A stretch of DNA of 64,000 bases from Boesenbergia rotunda (lineage: Eukaryota > Streptophyta > Magnoliopsida > Zingiberales > Zingiberaceae), in assembly GCA_024364735.1 (NCBI GenBank), contig JAGFNQ010002605.1, positions 1 to 64,000 of the forward strand. The letters are read 5' to 3'. The translations under genes and the position numbers were made by a program. Shown piece by piece: positions 23,040-35,703 of this stretch. Within the stretch, counting starts at the first letter, position 1; the number at the start of each line of letters is the position of its first letter. The notes beneath the pieces were generated by a model. It was not told where the DNA came from. It searched no databases and saw only the letters and a program-made list of their open reading frames with translations.

Positions 23040-23370
23040 ATTGTTAGATTGATAATACCTGATATATTGGCCGTTAATAATGCCCTAAAGCATTAGCTAC
23101 CTGACACTTAGGTCGTTATATTGATGCTCAGAAGCATGTGTTAGCCCGGGGCAGTTAAATTGATAATACCTAGCATAGTGGTCGTTAAGAAAGCCCTGAG
23201 ACATTAGCTACCTAACATTTAGGTTATTATATTGATGCTCAAAAGAATGTGTTAGCCCATAGACAATTAGATTGATAATACCTAGCACATTGGCCATTAA
23301 TAAAGCCTGAGACATTAGCTACTTGCCACTTAAATTGTTATATTGATGCTCGCAAGCATGTATTAGCTCG
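23040..23370. repeat. 111-bp tandem repeat, three copies
   Basis: TTGATGCTC recurs at 23121, 23232 and 23343, with TTAGATTGATAATACCTAGC and GACATTAGCTACC in each unit. The sequence is unrelated to the 125-bp array just upstream. Confidence 0.8.
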
Positions 23371-24054
23371 ATCCGACAAGTCTATCTTTTGATAAAAGTC
23401 AACATTGAGAAGTTAGATACAAAATAGAATAAAAGATTAAAGTTTTTAATAATTTTCAATTTTATGTCAATTTTTGAAAATGGAAGGTATTTTCATAGAA
23501 AATTATTTTTCTATGATAGTATATGTCATAAATAATGTCTACATAAAATTTCACGATTTGTAAAATTTTATAAAATTATTTAAGAGTTTCTAAAATTCGG
23601 TCTAAAATTACTTTTTAGAAATCAGAAACTTCCAATCGAGGTGATCGATTAGGACACACTAATCAATTAGGCAATGAATTGGTGAAGGTTTTCCATGAGC
23701 ACAGAAGCTCGCGTAATCGATCAGTCAATCAATTAAGACAGTCATAATCGATCAGGTGATCGATTAAGGTGTGGTTTAATCAATTTATACACAACACCAA
23801 TCAATTGGTACTGCTATTTTTGACTAAAATTAACTAATTTCAGTCAATTAACCCAATTTTGTATAATCTAACAATCCCTAACCCTCTAGAATACATTTAT
23901 ATTATAGTAGGGTAATTTTCATGATGAAAACAAAAAGGAAATGATTTATGGTGCAAAATTGGTGGTTAAGGAGAGGTTTAGATTCAAGACTGAATTTTAA
24001 AATCTCATAACATTGCTTTGAGCCTTTCTAAAGATTTAGAAATTCAAAAATCAT
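23371..24054. other. AT-rich DNA with repeated AATCGATCAG-type motifs, no gene
   Basis: Between 23640 and 23820 several diverged copies of GATCGATTA and AATCAATT occur in both orientations. This is probably part of a decayed retroelement; no ends are visible. Confidence 0.35.
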
Positions 24055-26673
24055 TGTTGGTGTAATGATAGAAGTTTAGGGTATATTTGAGGGGGAGGTA
24101 TTCCTTAAAAGCTTGATTTTCTTTCCATTGATAATGACAAGGAGACAATGAGAATTGAGAATCTTAATTGTGATGGATATATGCTCAAAGTTGAGCATTG
24201 AAAGTAACAAGTCCGGGCGGACTCAGCGGGTATATGAATAGACAATAGCATGGCAAAATCAAACTGTAATAAGTAGAGAAAACAACAGGTACAGTCTCTA
24301 AGAGATATAAGAATACCTAAACCTATAAAACATCTGTAAAACAACATGGTATAAAGTCGAATAACAACTAAGCATGTACGAAAAACCTCATGATATCACA
24401 ATATCAAAACATACATGCATGTCAACCAAATACAGCAAACATAGCTCATATAAATGCAACAATATCAAGAAAATGCATAAATGCAATATATGCATATGAT
24501 GCAATGACATGTGTCACCCCTGACGACAGTCAAGCCGCTAACATATCCCATCTGTGTGATCGAGTGGGTAGGGTTGTAACAATTGTACGTACTCTAACAA
24601 ATACCACTAATACATGTGGTTGAGTGGACAGGATGCTGGGGAGCCAATTACTCTAAAACCCTGATATATAGGGGGAGCTATCAACAACTCTGATATACCT
24701 CGAAAACAACGGTGAGGGTGTCAACTGCTTGCCTACAACTTCAACATCCATTGTACATGAGTGGTCGAGTGTGGCGTAATAGGACGGTTGCTCCCACTCT
24801 AGCAACCACCACAACAAGTGGTTGAGTGGCAAAGCAACTAGATGACTGACGACGGCTTAACCATATGGAAGCCCAACGTCGTCAATATGCAATGCAAATA
24901 TGGTGCATGATACAAAATGCACAAACAACCGAATAACAACGAATAACCGAATAACAATGATGCAACAACAAAAATAACAAAATAGAAACCAACCAGAAAA
25001 CCAACAAATATGCAACTAAATTAGTAGGTAGGGTTTCTCTAATGCCAACCATCCTAGTGGTGTTTAATGAACAACTAAGTACTTGCGTATGGGCGGTACT
25101 TTACAGAATAGGAAACCAACGAGAGACTGTATGGATATAAAACTATAAATTAATTCATAGGTCAAACGAAGAAAGGTGTCAACAGGCGATATAAAATATC
25201 AACAACAAGATCAAGGTCAAGCAGACCTATTTAGACATAATAAGTCATACATTTAAGGTAAAAGAACTACAAGACTACAAAGGAGAAGTACCCGCCTTTT
25301 AATGTAGAACGTGCCCAAGTAAACCTCACGTCTAGGTGCTCTTATTAACTCAATGTCCTAATCTATGGATGTCGATGACGGGCAAAGGTCGAGGTTGGGG
25401 ACTGCCGCTTAGTTCACGGGAAGAACGAACAAAGATGACCTAAGAATCTCCGGCGATGGCTGAGGAAGGAAACGTCGCCGTCGCGTGCTCGTGCGAGAAG
25501 GGAATCGCAAGGGAGAGGGGTTGCCGTCTAGGGTTTGCCCGAGGAGAGGGTTGTGTTGCTTCCATTTGCTTGCGTGCGACGATGCAGGAGCCAAGTTGTC
25601 GCCGGAACAAGCGAAGGAGAAGAGGAAGGAGAAGATGGAGATGCGTCAGCGTCAGGGGCAAAACCGCTCATGCGGCTTCAGGCAGAGACAAGGATCGGGA
25701 GAAAAAGGAAACGGGGATAGGAATAGAGGGAGGAAATTTTAGGGTTTGTATTTGTTTTTGGCTCTTTGAAAAAAGGCCCTCCAAGTTCTGTTAATCCCAA
25801 CAAGTCCCTAATTTTTTATTTTTAGCCTTTAAACCCTCCAAACTTTTAATTGTTAGTTTAGCTACTTGATTAGTTGTATAAATAACTTAACTCTAATCCT
25901 TAATACAGGATCCTGATTTGATACGTATTGTTGATCGTGTGGGAGATTCTCTTCTTGTATTTGGACACGTTCTACAAATAAAGGCGGGTATTTCTCCTTT
26001 GTATTCTTGTAGTTCTTTTATCTTAAAATGCATAACTTGTTATGCTTGAATAGGTCTACTTGACCTTGTTCCTTGTTATTGTTGATCACCTGTTGATACT
26101 TTCTTTATTTGACCTTCGAGTTTAATCAAAAATTCATATCTGTACAGTCTCTCGTTGATTTTCCATTCTGTAAAGTACCGCTCGTACGCGAGAACTTATT
26201 TGTTCATTAAACACCATTAGAATGGTTGGTATTAGAGACACCCTACCTAGTAGTTTAGTTGCATATTCGTTGGTTCTCTGGTTGGTTTCTGGTACTTGTT
26301 GTTTATATCGTTGCATCGTTGTTATTCGGTTGTTTGTGCATTGGTATCATGCACCATACCTGCACCGTTGCATACTGACGATTGTTGGGCTTCCATATGC
26401 AGGAGCCAAGTTGTCGCCGGAATAAGCGAAGGAGAAGAGGAAGGAGAAGATGGAGGTGCGTCGACATCGGGGGCGAAACCGCTCATGCGGCTTCAGGCAG
26501 AGATGAGGATCGGGGGAAAATGGAAACGGGGATAGGAATAAAGGGAGGAAATTTTAGAGTTTATATTTGTTTTTTGCTCTTTGCAAAAAAGCCCTCCAAG
26601 TTCTGTTAATCCCAACAAGGTCCTTAATTTTTGATTTTTAGCCTTTAAACCCTCCAAACTTTCATATTTAACA
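24055..26673 (-). repeat. 3' LTR of the gypsy element, rearranged
   Basis: The start TGTTAAATATG at 26673 follows the polypurine tract directly. From there the LTR reads block a (26673-26398), an inverted block b' (26402-25965), block a again (about 25870-25570), a unique GC-rich block c, block b in normal orientation (25320-24870) and the remainder. A simple LTR would be a-c-b-rest. Small frames in blocks a and c are composition artefacts. Confidence 0.7.
24870..26402. repeat. Inverted duplication inside the gypsy LTR (arms about 440 bp)
   Basis: 24870-25320 is the diverged reverse complement of 25965-26402. Shared landmarks are GTTCATTAAACACCA, GTAAAGTACCGC and CAGTCTCTCGTTG. The GCAGGAGCCAAGTTGTCGCC block (25583 and 26399) is duplicated directly on top of this. 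Arms differ at more than one base in ten. Confidence 0.75.
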
Positions 26674-26823
26674 TTCTCCCCCACTAACAAAAATTTGGTC
26701 CCCAAATTTCGATAGAAAACCATAACAGATACTAGTCAACCCTAACAGGTACTAGTCAATAACAACAGATATCAACAACTCAAATATAATAGAAATACTG
26801 AATAAAAACCAACCATACACACC

Positions 26824-29314
26824 TCAAGTAAATAGATTAGGGTAGCGAGCTCTGATCGTATCCTTGAGCTCCCAAGTAGCTTCCTCATCAGAATGGTTCT
26901 GCCAACCAACTTTAACAAACCGAACTGTCTTGTTCCTCAACCGATGTTCCTTGCGGTCCAGAATCCGCATAAGTACCTCCTCGTAGGTCACATCTGGTTG
27001 AAGTGTGACCGACACCTCCGATAAAACATGTGTAGGATCTGGTACATATTTCCTCAACATGGAAACATGAAATACATCATGAACTCCAGCCAAAGACGGT
27101 GTTAATGCTAGATGATAAGCTACTGCTTCAATTCACTCCAAAATCTGGAAAGGTTCAATGTAGCGTGGAGCTAGCTTACCTCGCAACCCTAACCTCTTCA
27201 CCCCTTTCGTGGGTGACACTCATAAAAACATGTGATCGCTCACAGAGAACTCCAAGGGTCTGCGTCTCCGATCTGTATAACTCTTCTGACGATCCTGAGC
27301 CTCTGACAGCCTGCGTCTGATAATACGGACTAGCTCTACGTCACACTGAATACTCTGAGGACCTAGCAACTGAGATTCCCCAACCTCCTCCCAGAGGATG
27401 GGTGTCCTGCAAGATCTACCATACAACGCCTCGAAAGGTATTAACTGAATAGCCGAATGATAGCTATTATTATAGGCAAACTCAACCAAATGGAGGTGAT
27501 CCTCCCGGTTGCCTCCAAAGTCCATAACGCAGGATCTCAACAAATCCTCTAGCGTCTGAATGGTACGCTCTGACTGTCCGTCCATCTACGGATGAAAGGT
27601 TATACTGAATCGAAGCTCGGTACCCATAGCCTGCTGCAAACTCTGCCAAAACCGCGAAGTGAAACGTGGATCAATGTCTGATATAATGCTCAGGGGAACA
27701 TCGTGTAGTCTGATAATCTCACGGCAATACAGCTCTGCCAGCCTGTCCAATGAATCTGTCCTTTGAATCCCCAAGAAATGAGCAAATTTGGTTAATCGAT
27801 CAACGATCACCCAAATCACGTTGTGCCTTCTCCGAGACATCGGTAATCCCACAACGAAATCCATAGTGATGTGCTCGCATTTCCACTTAGGAACAGGGAT
27901 CTTCTAAAGTAATCGAGCAAGTCTCTGATGCTCGGCCTTCACCTGCTGGCACACTAGACATCTAGCAATAAAATCCATGATGTCTTTTCTCATACCGTTC
28001 CACCAGTAGGAACGTCTCAGATCTCGGTATATACGGGTTCGCCAGAATGTATCGCAAATCGAGATTGATGAGCCTCCTGAAGTAACTCATCCATGACCGG
28101 ATATGACTTAGGTACACACAATCTCCCTTGGAAATATAGAATACCCTCATCATCTAGTGTAAAGTCAGTTTGCTGCTCTGAGGCAATCCGGCTGCCTAGG
28201 AACTACAGATACTGATCACTAGCCTAAGCCTCTCTGATCCTCGTCCTGATTGAAGACTGAGCAACCATAATCACCAACAACCTTTTCTCTGTCTGACCCT
28301 GCTCCCCTAGTCCCAACTCTGAGAAGCTCTGAACTAAATCTGTGACCATAACCCAGTGACAAGCCAGAACACTCCGGGATTTTCTACTCAGTGCATCTGT
28401 AACCACATTAGCTTTCCCTGGATGGTAGCTAATAGTACAGTCATAATCCTTAAGGAATTCGATCCATCTCCTCTTACGAAGATTCAACTCCTTCTGAGTG
28501 AATAAATACTTGAGGCTCTTGTGATATGTGAAAATCTCAAACGTGACGTCGTAGAGATGGTGTCACCATATCTTCAGGGAAAAAATAATGGCTGCAAGCT
28601 CTAAGTCATGAACTGGATAATTCTTCTCATGCTCCATAGTTGACGAGAAGCATAAGAGACTACCCATCCATGCTACATCAAAACTGCGCCCAAACCTTGA
28701 TGTGATGCATCAGTGTAGAGTACGAAACCGTCTTCCCCTGAAAGTAACACCAAAACAGGCGCAGACACCAATTGCCGCTTGAGCTCCTGAAAACTGGTCT
28801 CGCAAGCGTTTGTCCAAACAAATTTCACGCCTTTTCTAGTCAGACGTGTCAACGGTAAACGATGCTGGAAAACCCCTCAACAAATCATCGATAATAACCA
28901 GCCAATCCGAGAAAACTGCGCACCTCCTGAATTGACTTCGGCTGCTCCCAACTAGTGACAGCCTCGATCTTCTGGGGATCTACGGAGATTCCTCTACTGG
29001 AAACAACGTGTCCGAGAAAACCCACAGAAGACAACCAGAAGGCACACTTGCTAAACTTCGCATACAACTGCTCCCGTCGGAGCGTCTCCAGGACGATGCG
29101 AAGGTGGCGCGCATGTTCCTCCTCGGAACGGGAGTAAATTAGGATGTCGTCGATGAAAAAAATAACAAACTGATCCAAATACTCCATAAAGACCCGATTC
29201 ATCAGATCCATGAATACTGCAGGAGCATTAGTAAGCCCAAATGGCATTACCAAAAACTCATAGTGTCCGTACCGGGTGCGGAAAGCTATCTTCTGGATAT
29301 TTGAATCTCTGATC
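26824..29314 (-). pseudogene. gypsy pol: RT (3' part), RNase H, integrase, chromodomain
   Basis: Reverse transcriptase resumes at 29314 and shows PFGLTNAPAVFMDLMNRVF and a FIDDILIYS catalytic motif (29253-28885). The RNase H end has a DALSRK motif (28487-28224). The integrase zinc-binding region and core follow (27864-27220, DFVVGLP, then ISDIDPRFTS). A stop codon falls at 27586, between the HP and DGQSERT parts of the integrase. The C-terminus (27093-26824) ends in a chromodomain-like VGWQNHSDEEATWE segment, which in chromoviruses guides integration to particular chromatin. Several further frame breaks separate these pieces. The element cannot encode a full polyprotein. Confidence 0.9.
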
Positions 29315-29720
29315 TATTGTATCGAGTAAACACGATAGAGGGCAGGGTGAATATCGTGAAAACGTTTCGGATTAAGAAAAGAGAAAGTACGCAGCGGAAT
29401 TAAAAACAAACACGAGGAACACAAGTATTTTTACTTGGTTCGGAGTCGCGGTCGTCTTCTACTCCAAGGCCCACGGTCCTTGACCGTTTACTGCGGGCAA
29501 TTCTATAGTAGCGCAAAGATTTACAGAAATTGTTACAATAGTAGTGCAGTAAATAAACAAGTACACTCTTCGTTACCGACGCCCGATGTGGATCGTACTT
29601 CGAAGCAGAGGGTCGTCATCGGCGCTAGAATGTCGAGAATGGAGTTTGCCAGAGCAGAGCGCTTGAACGAAGACTTAGAGGCGTTGGAAGATTGTTGTTC
29701 TGAAGCCTTGGGGTTGAGCC

Positions 29721-29730
29721 CCTTTTATAG
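29721..29730 (-). promoter_or_regulatory. TATA box of the element F 3' LTR
   Basis: CTATAAAAGG on the minus strand. The 5' LTR equivalent near 52382 reads CTATGAAAGG, a damaged box, so only the 3' LTR keeps the motif. Element E has an intact CTATAAAAGG at 59486-59495. Confidence 0.65.
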
Positions 29731-30332
29731 TGCCCCTGAGGGCGCCTGGGACGTCGGGGGCGCCTGACACGTGCCTTCAGATCCGAGAACCTCTATCCGA
29801 AGCTTGGTCAGCGCTTATCCCCTTCGAATCGGCTCTGGAGCTGACGGGGGCGCCCGGGACGTTGGGGGCACCCTGCTTGACTTGGTCCACTGGCTTCGTG
29901 GCTGATTTTGTTTCAATCACACTTTTGCTTTGACCCAGGGCGCCCGGGACATCCAGGGCGCCCAGGACCTTCAGGGCGCCTGGCCCAGTATGCTTTCGAA
30001 GCATTTCTTGCTTAACTGCTTATTTGGCTTTGACCTTGGGCGCCCGGGACCTCCCGGGCGACTAGCCCAGCTGCCTGCCCCTCTCCTTTGGGCATTTTGA
30101 GTTGCAAAAACACATTCCTTTGGCCCCTGCATCCAAGGTTAGTTCCACAACAAACAAGGCAAGAATATCAGATCATTTTTTACAGCCGTAGCTATCTTGG
30201 TTCTGACTTCGGGTCTCCCAAATGGAACCCTAGGTCGAACTGACGCCTACTGTTCCCTCAACGGGGAACGCGTCCTCACCTACTCCTCTCAGGAGAGTTT
30301 ACCTTTTGCCAACCGGCTCCTCCGGTTGGACT

Positions 30333-30560
30333 TTTGCCCAGCAACCCTTCGCCAGGTGCCTAGCAACCCTTCGCTAGGTCTTCGGTACCAATCAGTCCTT
30401 CGCCAGGTGCCTAGCAGCCCTTCGCCAGGTCTTAGATTCCCAGCAGCCCTTCGCCAGGTGCCTAGCAGCCCTTCGCCAGGTGCCTAGCAGTCCTTCGCCA
30501 GGTCTTAGGGTTTCGATGCCTAGCAGCCCTTAGCTAGGTGCCCAGCAGCCCTTCGTCAGG
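30333..30560. repeat. Minisatellite CCTAGCAGCCCTTCGCCAGG in the F LTR
   Basis: About ten units of roughly 22 bases (GCCTAGCAGCCCTTCGCCAG and variants with TCTT). The same array occurs in the 5' LTR (52636-52864 and 57531-57605) and, inverted in orientation, in element E (58600-58880). Unit number differs among the three LTRs. Confidence 0.85.
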
Positions 30561-30671
30561 ACTTCTTTCTGCACACTCAGTGAACACATTAGACCACAAT
30601 AACATCTTAACTCTTGAACCCTTTGCCATTATCAAAACCCAGGTTCGACTTAGGTGCTGCTTGCACCAACA

Positions 30672-32133
30672 ATCTTCCCCTTTTTGATTTATGGCAACCC
30701 GGTTCAAAAAGTTAAGTTTAAATAAAAAGCAGGTAAAGTGCCAATTTAATTTCCTTCCCCTGGAAGGAATCTTCCCCTAGGTTTTTCAAAGGTTCGCGGG
30801 GTTTGAAAACATTTCTATGTCTAAAAGGGAAATGATTTTTCAATACTTAGAACATTTTCAAAAAAAGGTTTAAGTTAGAAAACATTTTCCAAAAAATATT
30901 TTGGGTTGGGCATTTGAAAAATTTACACTTAGAAAATTTTCAAGTAAATACTTAGTTTTCGCACTTTAGAAAATTTTCTAAACTTATTCTGAAGTTTTAA
31001 TACTTAGAAAATCTAAAAAAAATTTCTACCATATTTTTGAGTTGTGAACAATTTTCCAACCTCTTTAGCACTTTAGAAAGTTTTCAAAGAAACTACTTAG
31101 AAACTTTTCTATTAGAGAAATTTAAAGTAAGTACTTAGAGGAATTTCAAAAATAGTTTAAGTCAAGTACATAGAAGATTTTGAAAATAATTTAAATCAAG
31201 TGCTTAGAAATAATTTTTTTTGAAAATAATTTTGACAAATAAAAGGCAATTGACTTAAGGAGTTTTACTTTTTGAAAAAAGAGATAAAGTTTTGAAATTT
31301 AAAAAAAATTTAAAACCTTCTCTTCTCTCCTTTCCAATCTCTCCCCCTTTGCCATATATCAAAAAAACAATATAGCAAAAAAACATGCTTAGCAATAGAA
31401 GTAAGGTGTTGTACTGAACCAATTCAAGGTATAAACTGGACCAAATCAATTTTAATTTTCTCTTTCGGGTCCTGTCTAACCCAATTAGCTACTTACCAAC
31501 TGTTATAAACAGTAGCTTTCACTAAGGTTAGTCAAGTTAAGTGATCTGTTCAAATTAGATTTTCTAAGCTTGACACTTAACCTGATTACTGCTTAATTTG
31601 TATTAAGTGCCCCAATTACTGTAGATGCACTGACTTAAAGTATCTTGAATTAAGACAAAGACCTAAGCATCTCAACCCATTCTAGGTTATCAATCAAAAG
31701 TACCCTAAGGTGCTTGTGAGATGATGGCTTCTAGATCTATAGGTACATGCAGTTCTAGGGTTAGGGCCTAGGCTAAGTCCATTTGTGAAAAAGCCCTAGT
31801 TTTGAAAGGGGTAATTTTTCATAAGAAAAACTAAGTCAAAAAATTATTTTAAAAATGCACAAAGAAAATGATTTTTCAAATTAAGTAGGAACTGATAAGT
31901 AATAAAACAGTTTTACCAAAACACAGAAGTGGAGCAAATCTATTCTACCAAGCATAACCCTAACTTAGTAGCTGATAAAAACAGATAATCACTTATCATA
32001 ACTAGCAACTAGATATGATAAGTGCATAGAAGTCAAAGTGGGGACCAGATACCATAGTCAAACCATAGTCAAATACATGTCAACCCTACAGAGTAGGGGT
32101 AGTCAACAGTACAATAGAAAATATCAATCTTAA
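30672..32133 (-). other. Element F 3' untranslated region with polypurine tract
   Basis: Read on the minus strand, AT-rich spacer without a supported gene ends in AAAAAGGGGAAGAT (30672-30685), the purine tract next to the 3' LTR. A second purine run, AAAGGGGGAGAG, near 31345 has a counterpart in element E near 63645. The spacer is conserved in character, not in coding sense. Confidence 0.6.
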
Positions 32134-35100
32134 CTAAGAGGAAGGACCGGGATGATCAGATGAGCTGGGCTGCCAGGATCGGAAGAACGACATCATTTCA
32201 TTATACCGTGCGTCGTTAGTCTCTCGATCGGCTCTGAGGGCATTCATATACTCAGTGTAACAGGCCTCATTTGCTTCCATATACTCTGTGTGATTGGCTT
32301 CTATTTCCTCCCTGAGACTGTGGACCTCTGTCTGAAGTAGTGCTAGCCTCTCGCCAGTCGTCGGAGGTGGGGGCTCGTCCATCTGCTCTCGAATCTCGGC
32401 AGCTAGATCTGTGACATCGACCTCTACCTCCTTATCAGAATCGATCTGGGGTCCGACTCGCTGACGTCTCCATGATAAAACCCTGGTACCCGAGACCTCT
32501 ATGCCCGCTAGGGAAAAGTTTCTAAAACTTATTTCATCAAATTCGGTCATTGTGGTCATCTCTCCATCGGTGATATTACGACCGTGATGATGAAGAATAG
32601 AGGTGATGATGTGGCAGTAAGGGGTGTGTACCCGCCCCTGAGTAGTAACACTGGACGCATATAGTGTTGGGACCGGGTGCATGTCGACAAGGATACGGGT
32701 TCGTAAAATTTTAAATTTTTACGTGCAGCGGAAGAATTAGCATAAAATAATTTCCTAAATTATTTTAACCACGTATCTAGCATGCAACCTTATGATGTGT
32801 TGACATAATCATAAATTAAAACTTTACGGAAAAGTAAACTAATTTACTAAGTACCTCTCGTAACTCGAAGTAAGGGACGAGATCCAACCGTAGCGTCCCT
32901 TGGAAGCTCCGCCTCTATTCGTGTCCACGCCGAGTTCTCTTCGGGATGACACCAAAGACACGGAATCCCTATTCCGAGAAGAAAGGAGTTGCGATCCACT
33001 TCTTCTTCTTCTTCTTCGGCTTCTCCTTCTTCTTGATGGCTCACGGCAACTTGAAGTTGGAGGTGCGCCGGCCCTAAGGGGAAGGAGGGAGGAGGGGAAG
33101 AGAATAGAAGAGAGAGAGGGAGAGGTTAGCTCTATACCAATTGACAACTCAATTGATTGGAATTAAGGGCTTGCCTTTGGTTCCTTTATATAGTATCATC
33201 TCCCTTGCCAAGTCTCCTCTTTAACGGAATTTTACATAAGAAATTTATCCTATAAATTCTCTTATTAATTATTCCGTTTAAGCCAAGTTTTATTATAACT
33301 AACTTTATAATAAAACAAATTATTCTCTTCATTAATTATGGAATAAATTTTTTATAAGAAATTTATAAATTTTTCTTTTAATGGAAAAATCAATTCATAA
33401 TTGATTTTATAAAATTAAAATAAACCACTCCACGGATTATTTTAATTTCCCAAAAAGAAATAAATTTCTATAAATTTATTTATATAAATTTCTTTATACA
33501 AATTTATTTATCCATAATTTATAAAACAAATCGTGCTAGATTTATTTTATTAATTAAACCAATTAAATTGGTTTTCTTCCCCTTTAATGGTCGGCCACAA
33601 CAAAGAGGTTTGGCACCCTCTTTGGCCGGCCAAACCAACCCGAACCGCCGCGAATTAAACTCATTTAATTCACCCAAAAAGCCTTCAAAAGACTTAGCCA
33701 TTTTTAGCTTCCATTGCGCCTCTGACTAACTCAGATTCGACTTATTTCTCTTGATCGAAAAATCCAATTTTCAACTCGTTTTAAATCCCTCGGATTACTC
33801 GTAGTGCGTGTGACTAAATAGGCTTTCGATTTATGTTGGCCGTCTATAATCAACTAATTATAGAACGATCATGAGTGGCACCTAGTAGTACATCATGATC
33901 CCCAATTAATCGAAAGATCAACGGTTTGACCTCAGAAGAAATTATTCTGAAACCCTTCAGCAGCTCTAATGAATCGTGCCCCATTCCCTTCACCACCTTA
34001 TACCCACTTGGTTCAGGACATGGTCTGTTTGTGTCAGTCCCCACTAGACTGACTACGTCACATCTAGCCCAAGTAGTGTCTTTCTCGTCCTTTGGATTTC
34101 TAATTACTCTCATGTATTTTAGAGACTCGCACTCTAAACATGATCTACTCTGGCCAGAGGTTTTGAGTAACAATCCGACGATAGGCCTGGGTATACATCT
34201 CCTCGCAAGGAGTGGTGAATCCTTTATAGGCTGTTCAAACATCTTCGAGTACTTCGGCTTATACCCAATCATCCTGGGTCCACACCTCCTTGGAGATGCT
34301 TGCTTAAGATGTTAAAGTATAAATCTCCATGACCAAGATGACTTGAACACCGCAAGTCAAAGGAACATCGCACTTAAGCTGCAGTAAGAACTTCATTGAC
34401 ATATCTACATGTAGATTCCCATATGAAGTCTTACAGCTAGTCACTCTAATGAACTAGTTCCCTTAACTAGCATCCATGTTTATCTCCGGACATCCCAATG
34501 TCACCAGCCAGTGAGAATCAGCTGATTAGAGAATAACCCATGCTAGTCTCAACAGAATTGATAGTGTCCGTATTTATCAATTCATCGACTAGGGATATTT
34601 TCAATACTTCACAATTGCACATTTAGAGATAGTCACTAGTTGTGATCCCATCACAAATTCTCTTATGCTGTGAGTTGTATTGCGGACATTCAGTAGATGA
34701 GTTTAAGATCCCAATCAAATACACAAAACATGTATACTCAAATAGTGAATTATCATTTATTAATATAAATGTTTACATCATAAGGCGATTGCCTTAGGAC
34801 ACTTCTCTCATATCACTAACATATAGAATGGTGTGGAACATGTAGAGTCCAATATCTATGTCTAAGTGATGGATCAATGCGTACAATAATAAGGTGTGGA
34901 ATGGTCGCATGGTCGCGACGTCCCTAGTGGACAAGGGTAGAATGTAACGGACTAGGACTCTATAAAGAGCATAGTCCTGGACCTGAAGATCTACAGACTG
35001 AAACCGTCTAGTCAAAGGGTTTCGGGCATCTCTATAAAAAATAGGAATACAGGGTGTCCAGGTCAATGTAAGAGTAAGGAGCAGCAGAGGGAGGATCTCT

Positions 35101-35595
35101 AGGAGGATAACAACAGAAAGTGGACTGAGAAAGTCGTAGTCCAAGAAATCTGTTAAGCAACGAGGGTGTTATTGTCAAGGGCATCCCTTGTACTGTGGTG
35201 ACAAAGATAAGGTCATTTTGTCTGACTATATTGTTGTAGAATTCTGCACATAGGGTTGTGTTCACGGGATGAGTGCAGAAGACAAGATTATCAAGTTGAT
35301 AGAAGTTTATGACATTCATAGCTAACGGACAGGATTGAGTAAGAAATTGTCTATTTAGGAAACTTATTTTGATAGGTTTATACGTCGTCCTAGCGAATTT
35401 ATTGCATAATTCCAAGGTCGGAAACCTAGGGTCGGGGCTAGGTTTGGTCCCGGGGTTTGGTTGATTTGCACGACGTTTTCTAAAATAACATGCGTTTAAG
35501 GGTAGAAATAATAAAGAAATAAATTTTAAGTGCATAAAAATGATACCGAGTAGCCATCCGGGGAGGCATGGTCGAGGTGGAGTGGTCGAGGGCAC
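32134..35595 (-). pseudogene. Accessory reading frame X of element F, copy 1, split by a solo LTR
   Basis: Minus-strand ATG at 35595. The first 187 codons (to 35032) contain FLNRQFLTQSCPLAMNVI and FYNNIVRQNDLIF. The frame then shifts at a T run near 35045. The second frame continues (ARNPLTRRFQSVDLQ, VRYILPLSTRD) to 34827, is cut by a solo LTR, and resumes at 32660 (HTPYCHIITSILHHHGR) with an acidic, Glu-rich C-terminus ending at 32134. The layout resembles the uncharacterised plant transposon protein family found in many plant retroelements; that assignment is from memory. No transmembrane segment or signal peptide supports an envelope role. The function is unknown. Confidence 0.6.
32665..34821 (-). 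mobile_element. Solo LTR of the element A family, TATAG target duplication
   Basis: Starts TGTTAGTGATATGAGAGAAG at 34821, ends CACCCGGTCCCAACA at 32665, and is flanked by TATAG on both sides (32660-32664 and 34822-34826). It interrupts frame X, whose two halves continue on either side. It is shorter than the 2.29 kb LTRs by small deletions, mainly in the GC-rich part. Confidence 0.9.
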
Positions 35596-35681
35596 GAGAG
35601 GGTCGTTCGGTCACCTTGGAAGGAGAAGAGTTAGAGAGGAGAAGTGTTTTGGGTGTGGCAAAAGAAGGGAGTTTCGGGTGC

Positions 35682-35690
35682 TTTATATAG
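35682..35690 (-). promoter_or_regulatory. TATA box upstream of frame X, copy 1
   Basis: CTATATAAAG on the minus strand lies about 90 bases before the X start codon, in a context separate from any LTR. It suggests X had its own internal promoter. It is conserved in copy 2 (49132-49141). Confidence 0.55.
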
Positions 35691-35703
35691 AAGATGGTCG
35701 ATC

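Larger units (their letters stand above)
24055..29314 (-). mobile_element. Ty3/gypsy chromovirus-type element, 3' half
   Basis: Minus-strand order is reverse transcriptase, RNase H, integrase with a C-terminal chromodomain-like segment, polypurine tract AGTGGGGGAGAA (26674-26686) and an LTR starting TGTTAAATATG at 26673. The element is split at 29314 by element F; the rest of reverse transcriptase and protease resumes at 57725-58493. Gag and the 5' LTR lie beyond the right edge. The outer LTR end near 24055 is tentative because no target duplication could be matched. Confidence 0.85.
29315..30671 (-). repeat. 3' LTR of element F (1357 bp)
   Basis: Starts TGTTGGTGCAAGCAGCACC at 30671 and ends GATACAATA at 29315, where the 5' copy ends GATCCAACA; the last bases have mutated. 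A TATA box (CTATAAAAGG, 29721-29730) precedes a conserved 5' untranslated segment. Upstream are several GGGCGCC motifs and a minisatellite. Spaced 5' and 3' LTR differences show it is an old insertion. Confidence 0.88.

Noticed and set aside
24390..24623. A 77-codon frame in the gypsy LTR
   Set aside because: It lies on the strand opposite to the element and has no recognisable domain.
32839..33166. Arg/Ser-rich frames within copia LTRs as proteins
   Set aside because: They lie in the LTR 5' untranslated region, differ among LTR copies and exist in several frames.
32134..35595. Frame X as a retroviral-type envelope gene
   Set aside because: No signal peptide, transmembrane helix or cleavage motif is visible; the position after gag alone is not enough.
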